Of a stretch of DNA of 64,000 nucleotides, positions 25,363 through 32,708 are shown one piece after another (positions within the stretch are counted from its first letter, which is position 1; each line of letters starts with the position of its first letter). Source of the stretch: DASQHW01 sp038238245 (GTDB lineage Bacteria > Actinomycetota > Acidimicrobiia > IMCC26256 > PALSA-610); assembly GCA_038238245.1 (NCBI GenBank), contig JBBRXX010000024.1, positions 6,598-70,597 of the forward strand, in the 5' to 3' direction. The notes under the pieces were generated by a model. It had not been told where the DNA came from. It saw nothing but the letters and a program-made list of their open reading frames with translations, and made no database searches. The translations under genes were made by a program, and so were the position numbers.

Positions 25363-26220
25363 CTACGCGTGCGCGATGACGTTCTTGGCGAATTTGCCGA
25401 GGTTGGTGCGCAAGGTCTCGAGGTCGAAGCCGAGCGGCGGGACGATGTAGCGCGCGACACCGAGGTCGGCAGCCTTCTTCACCGCGTCAAGATCGAGGGC
25501 GCCACCGGACGTGATCTCGATCTCGTCGGGAGCGCGGCCCGCGTCGACCGCGGCGTTGCGCATCTCGTCGAGCAGTACGTCGAGCTCGTCACCGGCGCGG
25601 CCCGGGAAGAAGCCGTCGCCGATCCGGCCGGCGCGGCGCGCCGCGGCCTTGGTGTGCCCGCCGATGTGAATCGGTGGCCCGACGGCCGATGCCGGCTTCG
25701 GGAACGACTTCAACGCGGCGAAGCGCGTGAACGTGCCGTCGTACGCGGTCTCGGGCTCCCGCCACAGGCGACGCAGCACGTCGATGTACTCGTCGGTGCG
25801 CGGGCCGCGGTGTTCGAACGGCACACCGAGCGCGTCGAACTCTTCTTGGAGCCACCCGACGCCGACGCCGAGCTCGAGCCGCCCGCTCGTTAGGCGGTCC
25901 AGCGTCGCGAGCTCCTTGGCGAGGATCACCGGATTGCGTTGCGGCAGGATCAGGATGCCTGTCGCCAGGCGCACGCGTGTCGTCGCCGCGCCGACGTATG
26001 CGAGCCAGATCAACGGATCGGGGATCGGCACGTCTTCGCCGCCGGGCATCCGTCCGTCGGGGGAGTACGGATATGCCGACTGGTAGCCCGAAGGGACGAC
26101 GACGTGCTCGACCGTCCACAACGATTCGAAGTCGAGCTCTTCCGCGAGCTTCGCGATCCCGACCGCGTTCTCGGGTTCGCAGAAAGGGCCGGCGTTGGCG
26201 AACATGAGACCGAATTTCAT
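25363..26220 (-). CDS. LLM-class F420-dependent oxidoreductase
   Basis: TIM-barrel luciferase-like protein of the F420-using type. From the ATG at 26220 (MKFGLMFANAG) it is 285 residues. The segments LATGILILPQRNPVILAKELATLDRLTSGRLELGVGVGW (quoted: ILPQRNPVILAKELATLD and SGRLELGVGVGW) and IHIGGHTKAAARRAGRIGDGF are characteristic of the class. The substrate is unknown. It is transcribed divergently from a probable F420:NADP reductase gene, which supports F420 use. Six residues upstream of the chosen start are also in frame. Confidence 0.88.
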   Translation of the reverse strand: MKFGLMFANAGPFCEPENAVGIAKLAEELDFESLWTVEHVVVPSGYQSAYPYSPDGRMPGGEDVPIPDPLIWLAYVGAATTRVRLATGILILPQRNPVILAKELATLDRLTSGRLELGVGVGWLQEEFDALGVPFEHRGPRTDEYIDVLRRLWREPETAYDGTFTRFAALKSFPKPASAVGPPIHIGGHTKAAARRAGRIGDGFFPGRAGDELDVLLDEMRNAAVDAGRAPDEIEITSGGALDLDAVKKAADLGVARYIVPPLGFDLETLRTNLGKFAKNVIAHA

Positions 26221-26240
26221 AGATGAGTATCCTCCCACGA

Positions 26241-26894
26241 ATGCGTATCGGGATCTTGGGGGCGACGGGACCGGCCGGCAGAGGGCTTGCCGCGCGTCTC
26301 GCCAGCGTCGGACACGAGGTGTTGTTCGGATCGCGCGCGGTCGACAAGGCGAGAGTGTCCGTCGACGAGCTCGAGAAGGAGTGGGGCGACCGCGTCGCGG
26401 GCCGCCTCATCGCGTGCGACAACGCGTGGGCGTGCGACGCGCCTGTCGTGCTGCTCGCGGTCCACGCGGAGTCCGCCATCCCGACCGTGCAGGAGCACGC
26501 CGAGCGGCTGCCCGGCAAGATCGTGGTGTCGATGGCGAACAACCTCGTGAAGAACGGCAACGAGTTCAACGCGGTGCTTCCGCCGCACGGGTCGGTTGCC
26601 GCAGAGATCCAGGCATTGTTGTGGCGCTCACGGGTGTGCACCGCGTTCCACCTCGTCCCCGCCGCCGAGTTCGCGGCGCTCGATCGCGAGATGGAGAGCG
26701 ACGTCGTCGTGCTCGGCGACGAGGACGACGCCAAGGTGACGCTCATGGAGATCACCCGCTCCATCCCGAACCTGCGGCCGCTCGACGGAGGATCATTGCG
26801 CAACGCGGTGGGCATGGAGACCTTTGCCGCGGTGCTCCTGACGATCAACGTCCGCCACAAGATGCGCGCGAGCCTGCGGCTGACGACGGTCTGA
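26241..26894 (+). CDS. npdG: NADPH:F420 oxidoreductase-like (NpdG family)
   Basis: Rossmann-fold enzyme that passes hydride between F420 and NADP. The 217-residue product begins directly with the nucleotide-binding motif MRIGILGATGPAGRGLA and has SMANNLVKNG and CTAFHLVPAAEF typical of Fno/NpdG. The ATG at 26241 is preferred because it places the Rossmann motif at the N-terminus. An in-frame ATG at 26223 would leave only two bases to the divergent LLM gene. An SDR follows four bases later and may use the same cofactor pool. Confidence 0.85.
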   Translation: MRIGILGATGPAGRGLAARLASVGHEVLFGSRAVDKARVSVDELEKEWGDRVAGRLIACDNAWACDAPVVLLAVHAESAIPTVQEHAERLPGKIVVSMANNLVKNGNEFNAVLPPHGSVAAEIQALLWRSRVCTAFHLVPAAEFAALDREMESDVVVLGDEDDAKVTLMEITRSIPNLRPLDGGSLRNAVGMETFAAVLLTINVRHKMRASLRLTTV

Positions 26895-26897
26895 CGC

Positions 26898-27674
26898 ATG
26901 GAGGACCTGCGCGGCCGGGTGGTCGTCGTCACCGGCGCGTCGCGCGGCATCGGGAAGGGTCTCGCCCTCGGTCTGGCACGGCTCGGCGCCGCGGTGGTTT
27001 GCGCGGCGCGCACGCAGGGGTCCGAGGCGGGCCCCGACGCGCTGCCGGGGAGCATCACGGAGACGGCCGAAGCGATCCGCGCCGCCGGCGGCACTGCGCT
27101 CGCGATCCGGTGCGACATCGGGAAGCCCCGCGACATCGAAGATCTCGTCGAGTCGACGGTGCGAGAGCTCGGACGCGTCGACGTGCTCGTCAACAACGCG
27201 ATGGCCGGCACGCGCGTCTCGTTCGAGGAATCAACGGTCGAGCAATGGGACTCGTCGATGCGCATCAACGTGCGGAGTCTCTATCTCCTGTGCCGCGCCG
27301 TCGCGCCGCACATGACCAAGCAGGGCGGCGGAAGCATCGTGAACATCTCGTCGGGTGGCGCCGAACACGCGAGCACGCCGTTCATGCCGCCGGGCTATCT
27401 GTTCTACGCGGTCGCCAAGGCCGCGATGGAGCGTTTCACGAGTGCGATCGCGCCGGAGCTGCGTCCGCTCGGCATCACGGTCAACGCGCTGCGTCCCGGC
27501 GCGGTGAAGACGGAGATGTCGACGCGCGAGCTCGGCGAGGACTTCGACTGGTCGAGCTGGACCACACCCGACGCGGTGGTCGCGCCGGTCGCGGCACTTG
27601 CCGCGCAGATCGACACCGATTTCACCGGACGGGTCCTCGACGTATCGGGATTCGGCAAGACGTGGCCCGAGTAG
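26898..27674 (+). CDS. Short-chain dehydrogenase/reductase
   Basis: Classical SDR of 258 residues. It has the NAD(P)-binding TGASRGIGKGLA, NNAMAG, a catalytic serine region NISSGG and YLFYAVAKAAMERF (Tyr-x3-Lys). The usual YxxxK is read as YAVAK. The substrate is unknown; family members with this C-terminus (TGRVLDVSGFGKTWPE) act on alcohols or ketones. It follows npdG by three bases, so the two are probably cotranscribed. mshC begins nine bases later with its own -10-like element. Confidence 0.88.
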   Translation: MEDLRGRVVVVTGASRGIGKGLALGLARLGAAVVCAARTQGSEAGPDALPGSITETAEAIRAAGGTALAIRCDIGKPRDIEDLVESTVRELGRVDVLVNNAMAGTRVSFEESTVEQWDSSMRINVRSLYLLCRAVAPHMTKQGGGSIVNISSGGAEHASTPFMPPGYLFYAVAKAAMERFTSAIAPELRPLGITVNALRPGAVKTEMSTRELGEDFDWSSWTTPDAVVAPVAALAAQIDTDFTGRVLDVSGFGKTWPE

Positions 27675-27677
27675 GGT
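27672..27677 (+). promoter_or_regulatory. Probable -10 element (TAGGGT) for leaderless mshC
   Basis: TAGGGT overlaps the SDR stop and ends six bases before the GTG at 27684. The spacing matches the other leaderless candidates. Confidence 0.4.
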
Positions 27678-27683
27678 GACGCC

Positions 27684-28880
27684 GTGGTGATGCGGCTGTA
27701 CGAGACTGCCCGTCGGGCCGTCGTGCCGTTCGAGCCCCCGTCCATCGTTCGCATGTACGTGTGCGGTATCACGCCGTACGACTCCACGCACCTCGGCCAC
27801 GCCGCGACCTACCTGACGTACGACGTGTTGATACGCCGGCTCGAGGAGCTCGGCCACGAGGTGCGGATGGTGCGCAACATCACCGACGTCGACGACTCGA
27901 TACTCCCCAAGGCCCGCGAGCTCGGTGTGCCGTACCTCGAGCTCGCGGACGCCGAGATGGCCCGTTTCCACAGCGACATGGCCGCGCTGGAGATGCGGCC
28001 CCCGATCGCGGAACCGCGCGCCACGGAAGCGATCGACCAGATCATCGAGCTCGTCGCCAAACTGCTCGAGTCGGGCCACGCGTACCTGACGCACGGCACC
28101 GCGTATTTCGACGTCTCGACGTTCCCCTCCTACGGCGAGCTGTCGCACTATCCCGAACAGCAGATGGTGCGGCTGGCGCGCGAGCGCGGTGGGAACCCCG
28201 ACGACCCGCACCGCCGGGCGCCACTCGACTTCGTCCTGTGGCAGCCGTCGCTCGCCGACGAACCTGCCTGGCGCGCGCCGTTCGGCGTCGGCCGACCCGG
28301 ATGGCACATCGAGTGCTCGGCGATGTCGATGCACGAGAACGGGCCCACGCTGGACCTGCACGGCGGCGGGACCGACCTCATCTTTCCCCACCACGAGTCC
28401 GAGATTGCGCAGAGCGAGTCGATCACCGGCCGCCCGTTCGTCAAGCACTGGCTGCACTCCGCGATGGTGAACTACGAGGGCGAGAAGATGTCGAAGTCGC
28501 TCGGCAACCTCGTGTTCGTCAGCGACCTGTTGAAGGCCGCCGACTCCCGTGCGATCCGGCTCGCGTTGCTCCGTCACCACTACCGCCACGGGTTCGACTG
28601 GTACGACACGGACCTCGACGAGGGCACCGCGCTACTCCATCGATTGCTCGCCGCGGCCGAACGTGCGACCGGTCCCGACCCGACGCCATTCGCGCAGCGG
28701 GTGCGCGACGCGATCGACAATGACCTCGACACACCCCGCGCGCTCGACGCGCTCGACGATCTCGCCAGCGCGATCCTGTCCGGAGGTGATGACCCGAACG
28801 CGCATGCCGTGTTGTGCGAGCTCGGACGGTTGCTCGGCATCGACCTCGAACGGCCGATCAGCATCGGTGCCGCGCGCTGA
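27684..28880 (+). CDS. mshC: Cysteine--1-D-myo-inosityl 2-amino-2-deoxy-alpha-D-glucopyranoside ligase (MshC)
   Basis: CysRS paralogue that joins cysteine to GlcN-inositol in mycothiol synthesis. The 398-residue length is shorter than CysS (about 465). The active-site sequence CGITPYDSTHLGHA is the MshC form of the HIGH region (CysS has CGPTVYD..H.GNA). The KMSKS loop is EKMSKSLGNL, and the zinc-ligand regions are PGWHIECSA and FPHHESE. Three consecutive in-frame starts (27684, 27687, 27690) exist; the first fits the -10 spacing. A true CysS elsewhere in the genome would confirm the call. Confidence 0.86.
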   Translation: MVMRLYETARRAVVPFEPPSIVRMYVCGITPYDSTHLGHAATYLTYDVLIRRLEELGHEVRMVRNITDVDDSILPKARELGVPYLELADAEMARFHSDMAALEMRPPIAEPRATEAIDQIIELVAKLLESGHAYLTHGTAYFDVSTFPSYGELSHYPEQQMVRLARERGGNPDDPHRRAPLDFVLWQPSLADEPAWRAPFGVGRPGWHIECSAMSMHENGPTLDLHGGGTDLIFPHHESEIAQSESITGRPFVKHWLHSAMVNYEGEKMSKSLGNLVFVSDLLKAADSRAIRLALLRHHYRHGFDWYDTDLDEGTALLHRLLAAAERATGPDPTPFAQRVRDAIDNDLDTPRALDALDDLASAILSGGDDPNAHAVLCELGRLLGIDLERPISIGAAR

Positions 28881-29003
28881 TATCCAGGGTCAACCAATAC
28901 GCGCGCGGTCCGGCAAGAATTTTTTGCGCCGTCTCGAACTCACCGTCCCATATGCCGGACCTTCGCGTTGGCGCGCGACGCGCGGCACGTGTATTTCAGG
29001 TGC

Positions 29004-29096
29004 ATGTTCGCAGCGGATCGCCGAACGAACCTTCTCGAGTGGTTCGTGTTCGCGGTCGTGATCATCTGGTGCGTCATCGCGCTCGTCGTGGTCTGA
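29004..29096 (+). CDS. Possible small single-pass membrane protein (30 residues)
   Basis: The ATG at 29004 opens a 30-codon frame. The N-terminus MFAADRRTNLLEW is charged and polar, followed by an unbroken hydrophobic run of about 17 residues (FVFAVVIIWCVIALVVV) to the stop. Such a hydrophobic run in a compact frame is unusual by chance in GC-rich DNA. Only a weak AGG lies upstream and no family is recognised, so it stays tentative. It sits 90 bases before thrS on the same strand. Confidence 0.35.
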   Translation: MFAADRRTNLLEWFVFAVVIIWCVIALVVV

Positions 29097-29131
29097 GCCG
29101 GAACCTCCGCTTTCGGGCGTTGAGGCATTGG

Positions 29132-29137
29132 TAGCCT
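29132..29137 (+). promoter_or_regulatory. Possible -10 element (TAGCCT) for thrS
   Basis: TAGCCT lies 48 bases before the thrS ATG, leaving a short leader. No -35 is evident, and the leader is too short for a T-box. Confidence 0.35.
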
Positions 29138-29185
29138 CGACCAGATATCCATCTGGCCGGCTGCGATCCCCCGACTGAGATCCCG

Positions 29186-31198
29186 ATGAGCGAGCAGATC
29201 AGCGTCACGCTTCCCGACGGTTCGAGCCGGGAGTATCCGCGGGGGACGACGCCCTCCGACGTCGCGGCCCAGATCGGTTCCCGGCTCGCCAAGGCGGCGG
29301 TCGCGGCCAAAGCCGACGGCGAGTGGGTCGACCTGTCGAAGGCGCTCGAGCGGGACACGCAGCTCCAGATCGTCGTCGCCGGCTCCGACGACGGCCGCGA
29401 AGTGCTGCGCCACTCCAGCGCGCACGTCCTTGCCGAAGCGGTGACGCGTCAGTTTCCCGGTGCCAAGTATGCGATCGGTCCCGCAATCACCGACGGCTTC
29501 TATTACGACTTCGACCTCCCGGGCGGTGGGACGTTCTCCGAGGACGACCTCGCCCGCATCGAGGACGAGATGCGCAAGATCGTGAAGGCCGACGAGCGGT
29601 TCGTGCGCGACGAGTTGAGCTACGACGATGCGCTGACCCTGTTCTCGGACCAGCCGTACAAGCGCGAGATCATCGAGAAGGTGCGCGGGGGTGACGCCTC
29701 GGCGGAGGATGCCAGCGAGGTCGGTGGGGACGACGGCGCAGGGGTCTCGGTGTACCGCAACGTGGACGATGCTCAGGTGCGCTTCGTCGATCTCTGCCGC
29801 GGCCCGCACGTCCCGTCGACCGGGCGGATCGGCGCCTTCAAGCTGACGAAGGTCGCGGGCGCTTACTGGCGCGGCAATGAAAAAGGCCCGATGCTCCAAC
29901 GCATCTACGGCACCGCGTGGGAGTCAAAGGCTGCGCTCGAAGAGCATCTGCATCGGCTCGTGGAAGCCGAAAAGCGCGACCACCGCAAGCTCGGTGTCGA
30001 GCTCGATCTGTTCTCGTTCCCCGAGGAGATCGGCTCGGGGCTCGCGGTGTTCCACCCGAAGGGCGCGCTCGTGCGCCGCATCATGGAGGAGTACTCCAGG
30101 CAGCGTCACGAGGCGTCCGGATACTCGTTCGTGAACACGCCGCACATCTCGAAAGAAGGCTTGTTCCAGACCTCGGGTCACCTGGACTGGTTCGCCGATG
30201 GCATGTTCCCGCCGATGCACCTCGAAGAGGGCGGGCAGGGCGGCGAGGGAACCAACTACTACCTCAAGCCGATGAACTGCCCGTTCCACGTGCTGATCTA
30301 CCGGCACGGCACGCGTTCTTACCGCGAGCTGCCGTTGCGACTCTTCGAGTTCGGCTCGGTGTACCGCTACGAGAAGTCGGGCGTTGTGCACGGACTCACG
30401 CGTGTGCGCGGCATGACCCAGGACGACGCGCACATCTTCTGCACCAAGGAGCAGATGGCGGGTGAGCTCGCGTCGCTGCTCGACTTCGTGCTCGATCTGC
30501 TGCGCGACTACGGCCTCGACGACTTCTATCTGGAGCTGTCCACCAAGCCCCCCGACAAGGCGGTCGGGTCCGACGAGGAGTGGGACGAAGCGACCGAGGT
30601 ACTGCGGAAGGTCGCGTCGGGAAAGGACCTCGACCTCGTGCTCGACGAAGGCGGCGGCGCGTTCTACGGGCCGAAGATCAGTGTGCAGGCGCGTGACGCG
30701 ATCGGCCGCACCTGGCAGATGTCGACGATCCAGCTCGACTTCCAGACGCCGAAACGCTTCGACATCAGCTACGTCGGCGCCGACAACGAGCGGCACACGC
30801 CGATCATGATCCACCGGGCGTTGTTCGGCTCGATCGAACGATTCTTCGCAGTGCTCGTCGAGCACTATGCCGGCGCGTTCCCGGCGTGGCTCGCGCCGGT
30901 GCAGGCCGTCGTCGTCCCAGTAAGCGACCGGCACGACGCGTACGCGTTCCGCATCGTCGACCGGCTGAAAGCCGAAGGTTTCCGCGCCGAGATCCTCGAC
31001 GGGTCGGCGGGAGCGCTCGGTGCGCGGATTCGCAAAGGAAAGATCGAAAAGGTGCCGTACATCCTCGTCGTCGGTGACGACGACGTCGAGGCGGGCACCG
31101 TCGGCGTGAACAAGCGGGGGAGCGAGCGACCGGACAAGGGCGTCCACGTCGACGTCTTCGTCGAGCAGCTCGCTGCCGAGGTCGCCGAGCACAAGTGA
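29186..31198 (+). CDS. thrS: Threonyl-tRNA synthetase
   Basis: Class II synthetase for tRNA-Thr. The 670-residue protein has an N-terminal TGS domain (residues 1-60), the editing domain motif HSSAHVLAEAV, a Zn-binding catalytic core including MNCPFHVLIY and GMTQDDAHIFC, and a C-terminal anticodon-binding domain (PVQAVVVPVSDRHDAYA). A Gly/Asp/Glu-rich insertion (GGDASAEDASEVGGDDGAG) interrupts the editing domain. The HIT gene overlaps its stop, matching the mycobacterial thrS-HIT-pgsA order. Confidence 0.96.
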   Translation: MSEQISVTLPDGSSREYPRGTTPSDVAAQIGSRLAKAAVAAKADGEWVDLSKALERDTQLQIVVAGSDDGREVLRHSSAHVLAEAVTRQFPGAKYAIGPAITDGFYYDFDLPGGGTFSEDDLARIEDEMRKIVKADERFVRDELSYDDALTLFSDQPYKREIIEKVRGGDASAEDASEVGGDDGAGVSVYRNVDDAQVRFVDLCRGPHVPSTGRIGAFKLTKVAGAYWRGNEKGPMLQRIYGTAWESKAALEEHLHRLVEAEKRDHRKLGVELDLFSFPEEIGSGLAVFHPKGALVRRIMEEYSRQRHEASGYSFVNTPHISKEGLFQTSGHLDWFADGMFPPMHLEEGGQGGEGTNYYLKPMNCPFHVLIYRHGTRSYRELPLRLFEFGSVYRYEKSGVVHGLTRVRGMTQDDAHIFCTKEQMAGELASLLDFVLDLLRDYGLDDFYLELSTKPPDKAVGSDEEWDEATEVLRKVASGKDLDLVLDEGGGAFYGPKISVQARDAIGRTWQMSTIQLDFQTPKRFDISYVGADNERHTPIMIHRALFGSIERFFAVLVEHYAGAFPAWLAPVQAVVVPVSDRHDAYAFRIVDRLKAEGFRAEILDGSAGALGARIRKGKIEKVPYILVVGDDDVEAGTVGVNKRGSERPDKGVHVDVFVEQLAAEVAEHK

Positions 31199-31692
31199 GT
31201 CTCGAGCGGTTGTGGGCAGACTGGCGTGCGGAGTACGTGGCGAACGCCGGCGGGGAGCTGGACGCGGGCGGCTGCGTGATCTGCAACCTCGTGCACGCGA
31301 CCGACGACGCCGAAGCGCTGGTGTTGGAGCGCACCGACGCGACGATCACCGTGATGAACCTGTTCCCGTACGGGTCGGGGCACCTGATGGTCGCGCCGGT
31401 GCGTCACGTCGCGAGCTACGTCGACCTCACCGACGACGAGAACGTCGCGCTCGCACGTGCACAGGCACGCGCGCTCCGGGCGATCCACGCCGCGTACACC
31501 CCGGACGGTGCCAACGTCGGCGCCAACCTCGGACGGGCCGCCGGCGCGGGAGTGCCCGGGCATCTGCACGTGCACGTGCTGCCCCGTTGGAACGGCGACA
31601 CGAACTTCATGACCGCAATTGCGGACACGCGGGTCCTGCCCGAGAGCCTCCGCGCCGGCTACGACAAGCTGAAAGCGGTCTGGTCGGGCTAG
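31195..31692 (+). CDS. HIT-domain hydrolase (AP4A phosphorylase-like)
   Basis: Histidine-triad nucleotide hydrolase or transferase of 165 residues. The N-terminal CVICNLVH could bind a metal. The triad motif is GHLHVHVLPRW, preceded by NLFPYGSGHLMVAPVRH. It starts in a GTGA overlap with thrS, and the same pairing is seen beside pgsA in mycobacteria. The natural substrate is unknown; the related mycobacterial protein is described as an AP4A phosphorylase. Confidence 0.88.
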   Translation: MSLERLWADWRAEYVANAGGELDAGGCVICNLVHATDDAEALVLERTDATITVMNLFPYGSGHLMVAPVRHVASYVDLTDDENVALARAQARALRAIHAAYTPDGANVGANLGRAAGAGVPGHLHVHVLPRWNGDTNFMTAIADTRVLPESLRAGYDKLKAVWSG

Positions 31693-31703
31693 CGTCGATC
31701 GGC

Positions 31704-32177
31704 GTGAGTGGCGACGGAGACGGCGACGACCTTCCTGAGGATCTCGACGTCACCGCCTACGTCGGACCGTACGTCTTCCCCGACATTCGCCGTCGGCGGA
31801 TCGCCGGGACGCTCTATGCCGTCCTCGGGCTCGGCGTGCTCTGGGCCGCGCTCGCGAGCGCCAATCGTGGGCTGCTGTTCGGGGCGATCCTGCTGCTCGC
31901 GATCGCGGCATACCACTTCGTCGCGGGCTGGCGGCTCGCGATCGATCAGACGGAGGCGCTCGCGGTCGCCAGTCGCACGGTCGGGTTCCCCGTCGGGCAT
32001 GCATCCGCGCAGCTCGGGTGGCGGGGCCTGTTGTCGCGACCGACGTGGCGCATCCTCCTCTACAGCGCCGAGGACCCCCCGGCGACGCGCGGCCTCGTCG
32101 AGCTCGACGCGGTCGACGCCCATGTCATCGGTGAATACACCGAACGGAACCCCGAGGACTGGTCGCAGTACCGCTGA
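31704..32177 (+). CDS. Small membrane protein of unknown function
   Basis: I do not recognise this 157-residue protein. It has an acidic N-terminus (GDGDGDDLPEDLDVTAYVGPYVFPD), two adjacent hydrophobic helices (about residues 35-72) with a very short turn, and a hydrophilic C-terminal domain. The GTG at 31704 follows the HIT stop by 11 bases. The open frame extends back through the HIT gene in another phase, but that part is shadow. Position suggests cotranscription with thrS and HIT. Confidence 0.65.
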   Translation: MSGDGDGDDLPEDLDVTAYVGPYVFPDIRRRRIAGTLYAVLGLGVLWAALASANRGLLFGAILLLAIAAYHFVAGWRLAIDQTEALAVASRTVGFPVGHASAQLGWRGLLSRPTWRILLYSAEDPPATRGLVELDAVDAHVIGEYTERNPEDWSQYR

Positions 32178-32216
32178 ACGCGACAGCATGACGCTTTCCC
32201 ACACCCAGGAGGCGAC

Positions 32217-32606
32217 GTGCGCGAGTTCTTGAACGACTTCCGCAAGTTCATCATGCGCGGCAACCTGCTCCAGCTCGCGGTCGCGTTCATCCTCGGCCTG
32301 TACTTCAAGGACGTGGTCGACGCGTTCACGAAGGGGATCGTGCTCCCGTTCGTCGCGGCCATCTTCGGCAAGCCCAGCTTCGACGCCATCGGCTTCGACG
32401 TGGGCGACTCACGCATCCTCGTCGGCACCTTCCTGAATGCGATCATCAACTTCGTGCTCGTCGCGTTCGTGCTCTTCCTCATCATCAAGGCCTACGAGAC
32501 GATGATGGCGCGGCTGCGTACCACGCCCGAGGAGACGGAGCCGCTGACGGTCGGCGAGGAGCTGTTGACCGAGATCCGGGATCTCCTGCGCGCGCAGGCC
32601 CGGTGA
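32217..32606 (+). CDS. mscL: Large-conductance mechanosensitive channel
   Basis: Pressure-relief channel forming a homopentamer in the membrane. The 129-residue protein has the amphipathic N-terminus MREFLNDFRKFIMRGNLLQLAVAF, of which RGNLLQLAVAFILG is the conserved TM1 start. It has a short periplasmic loop, TM2 (FLNAIINFVLVAFVLFLIIKAY) and a cytoplasmic helix ending in LLTEIRDLLRAQAR. A GGAGG site precedes the GTG. Its final codons and stop lie within the 20-base tandem repeat. Confidence 0.93.
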   Translation: MREFLNDFRKFIMRGNLLQLAVAFILGLYFKDVVDAFTKGIVLPFVAAIFGKPSFDAIGFDVGDSRILVGTFLNAIINFVLVAFVLFLIIKAYETMMARLRTTPEETEPLTVGEELLTEIRDLLRAQAR

Positions 32607-32706
32607 GCCGCGCGCAGGCCCGGTGAGCCGCGCGCAGGCCCGGTGAGCCGCGCGCAGGCCCGGTGAGCCGCGCGCAGGCCCGGTGAGCCGCGCGCAGGCC
32701 CGGTGA
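32591..32706 (+). repeat. Tandem 20-base repeat at the mscL 3' end (about 5.8 copies)
   Basis: The unit CGCGCAGGCCCGGTGAGCCG is repeated perfectly five times plus 16 bases. The first unit contains the end of mscL and its TGA, so each later copy repeats the same stop codon. The array ends three bases before the stop of the convergent EF-G-like gene. Confidence 0.95.
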
Positions 32707-32708
32707 AG

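Larger units (their letters stand above)
28881..29185. other. Intergenic region, 305 bases, between mshC and thrS
   Basis: It holds a six-T run (28920-28925), which is rare here, but I cannot draw a convincing stem before it. It also holds a 30-codon membrane-type frame (29004-29096) and a TAGCCT upstream of thrS. Nothing else is recognised. Confidence 0.4.

Noticed and set aside
28911..28930. Intrinsic terminator after mshC
   Set aside because: A six-T run exists, but only a four-base stem with bulges can be drawn around it, so I did not call it.
32591..32706. Possible CRISPR array
   Set aside because: The 20-base units are contiguous, with no unique spacers and no cas genes. It is a simple tandem repeat.
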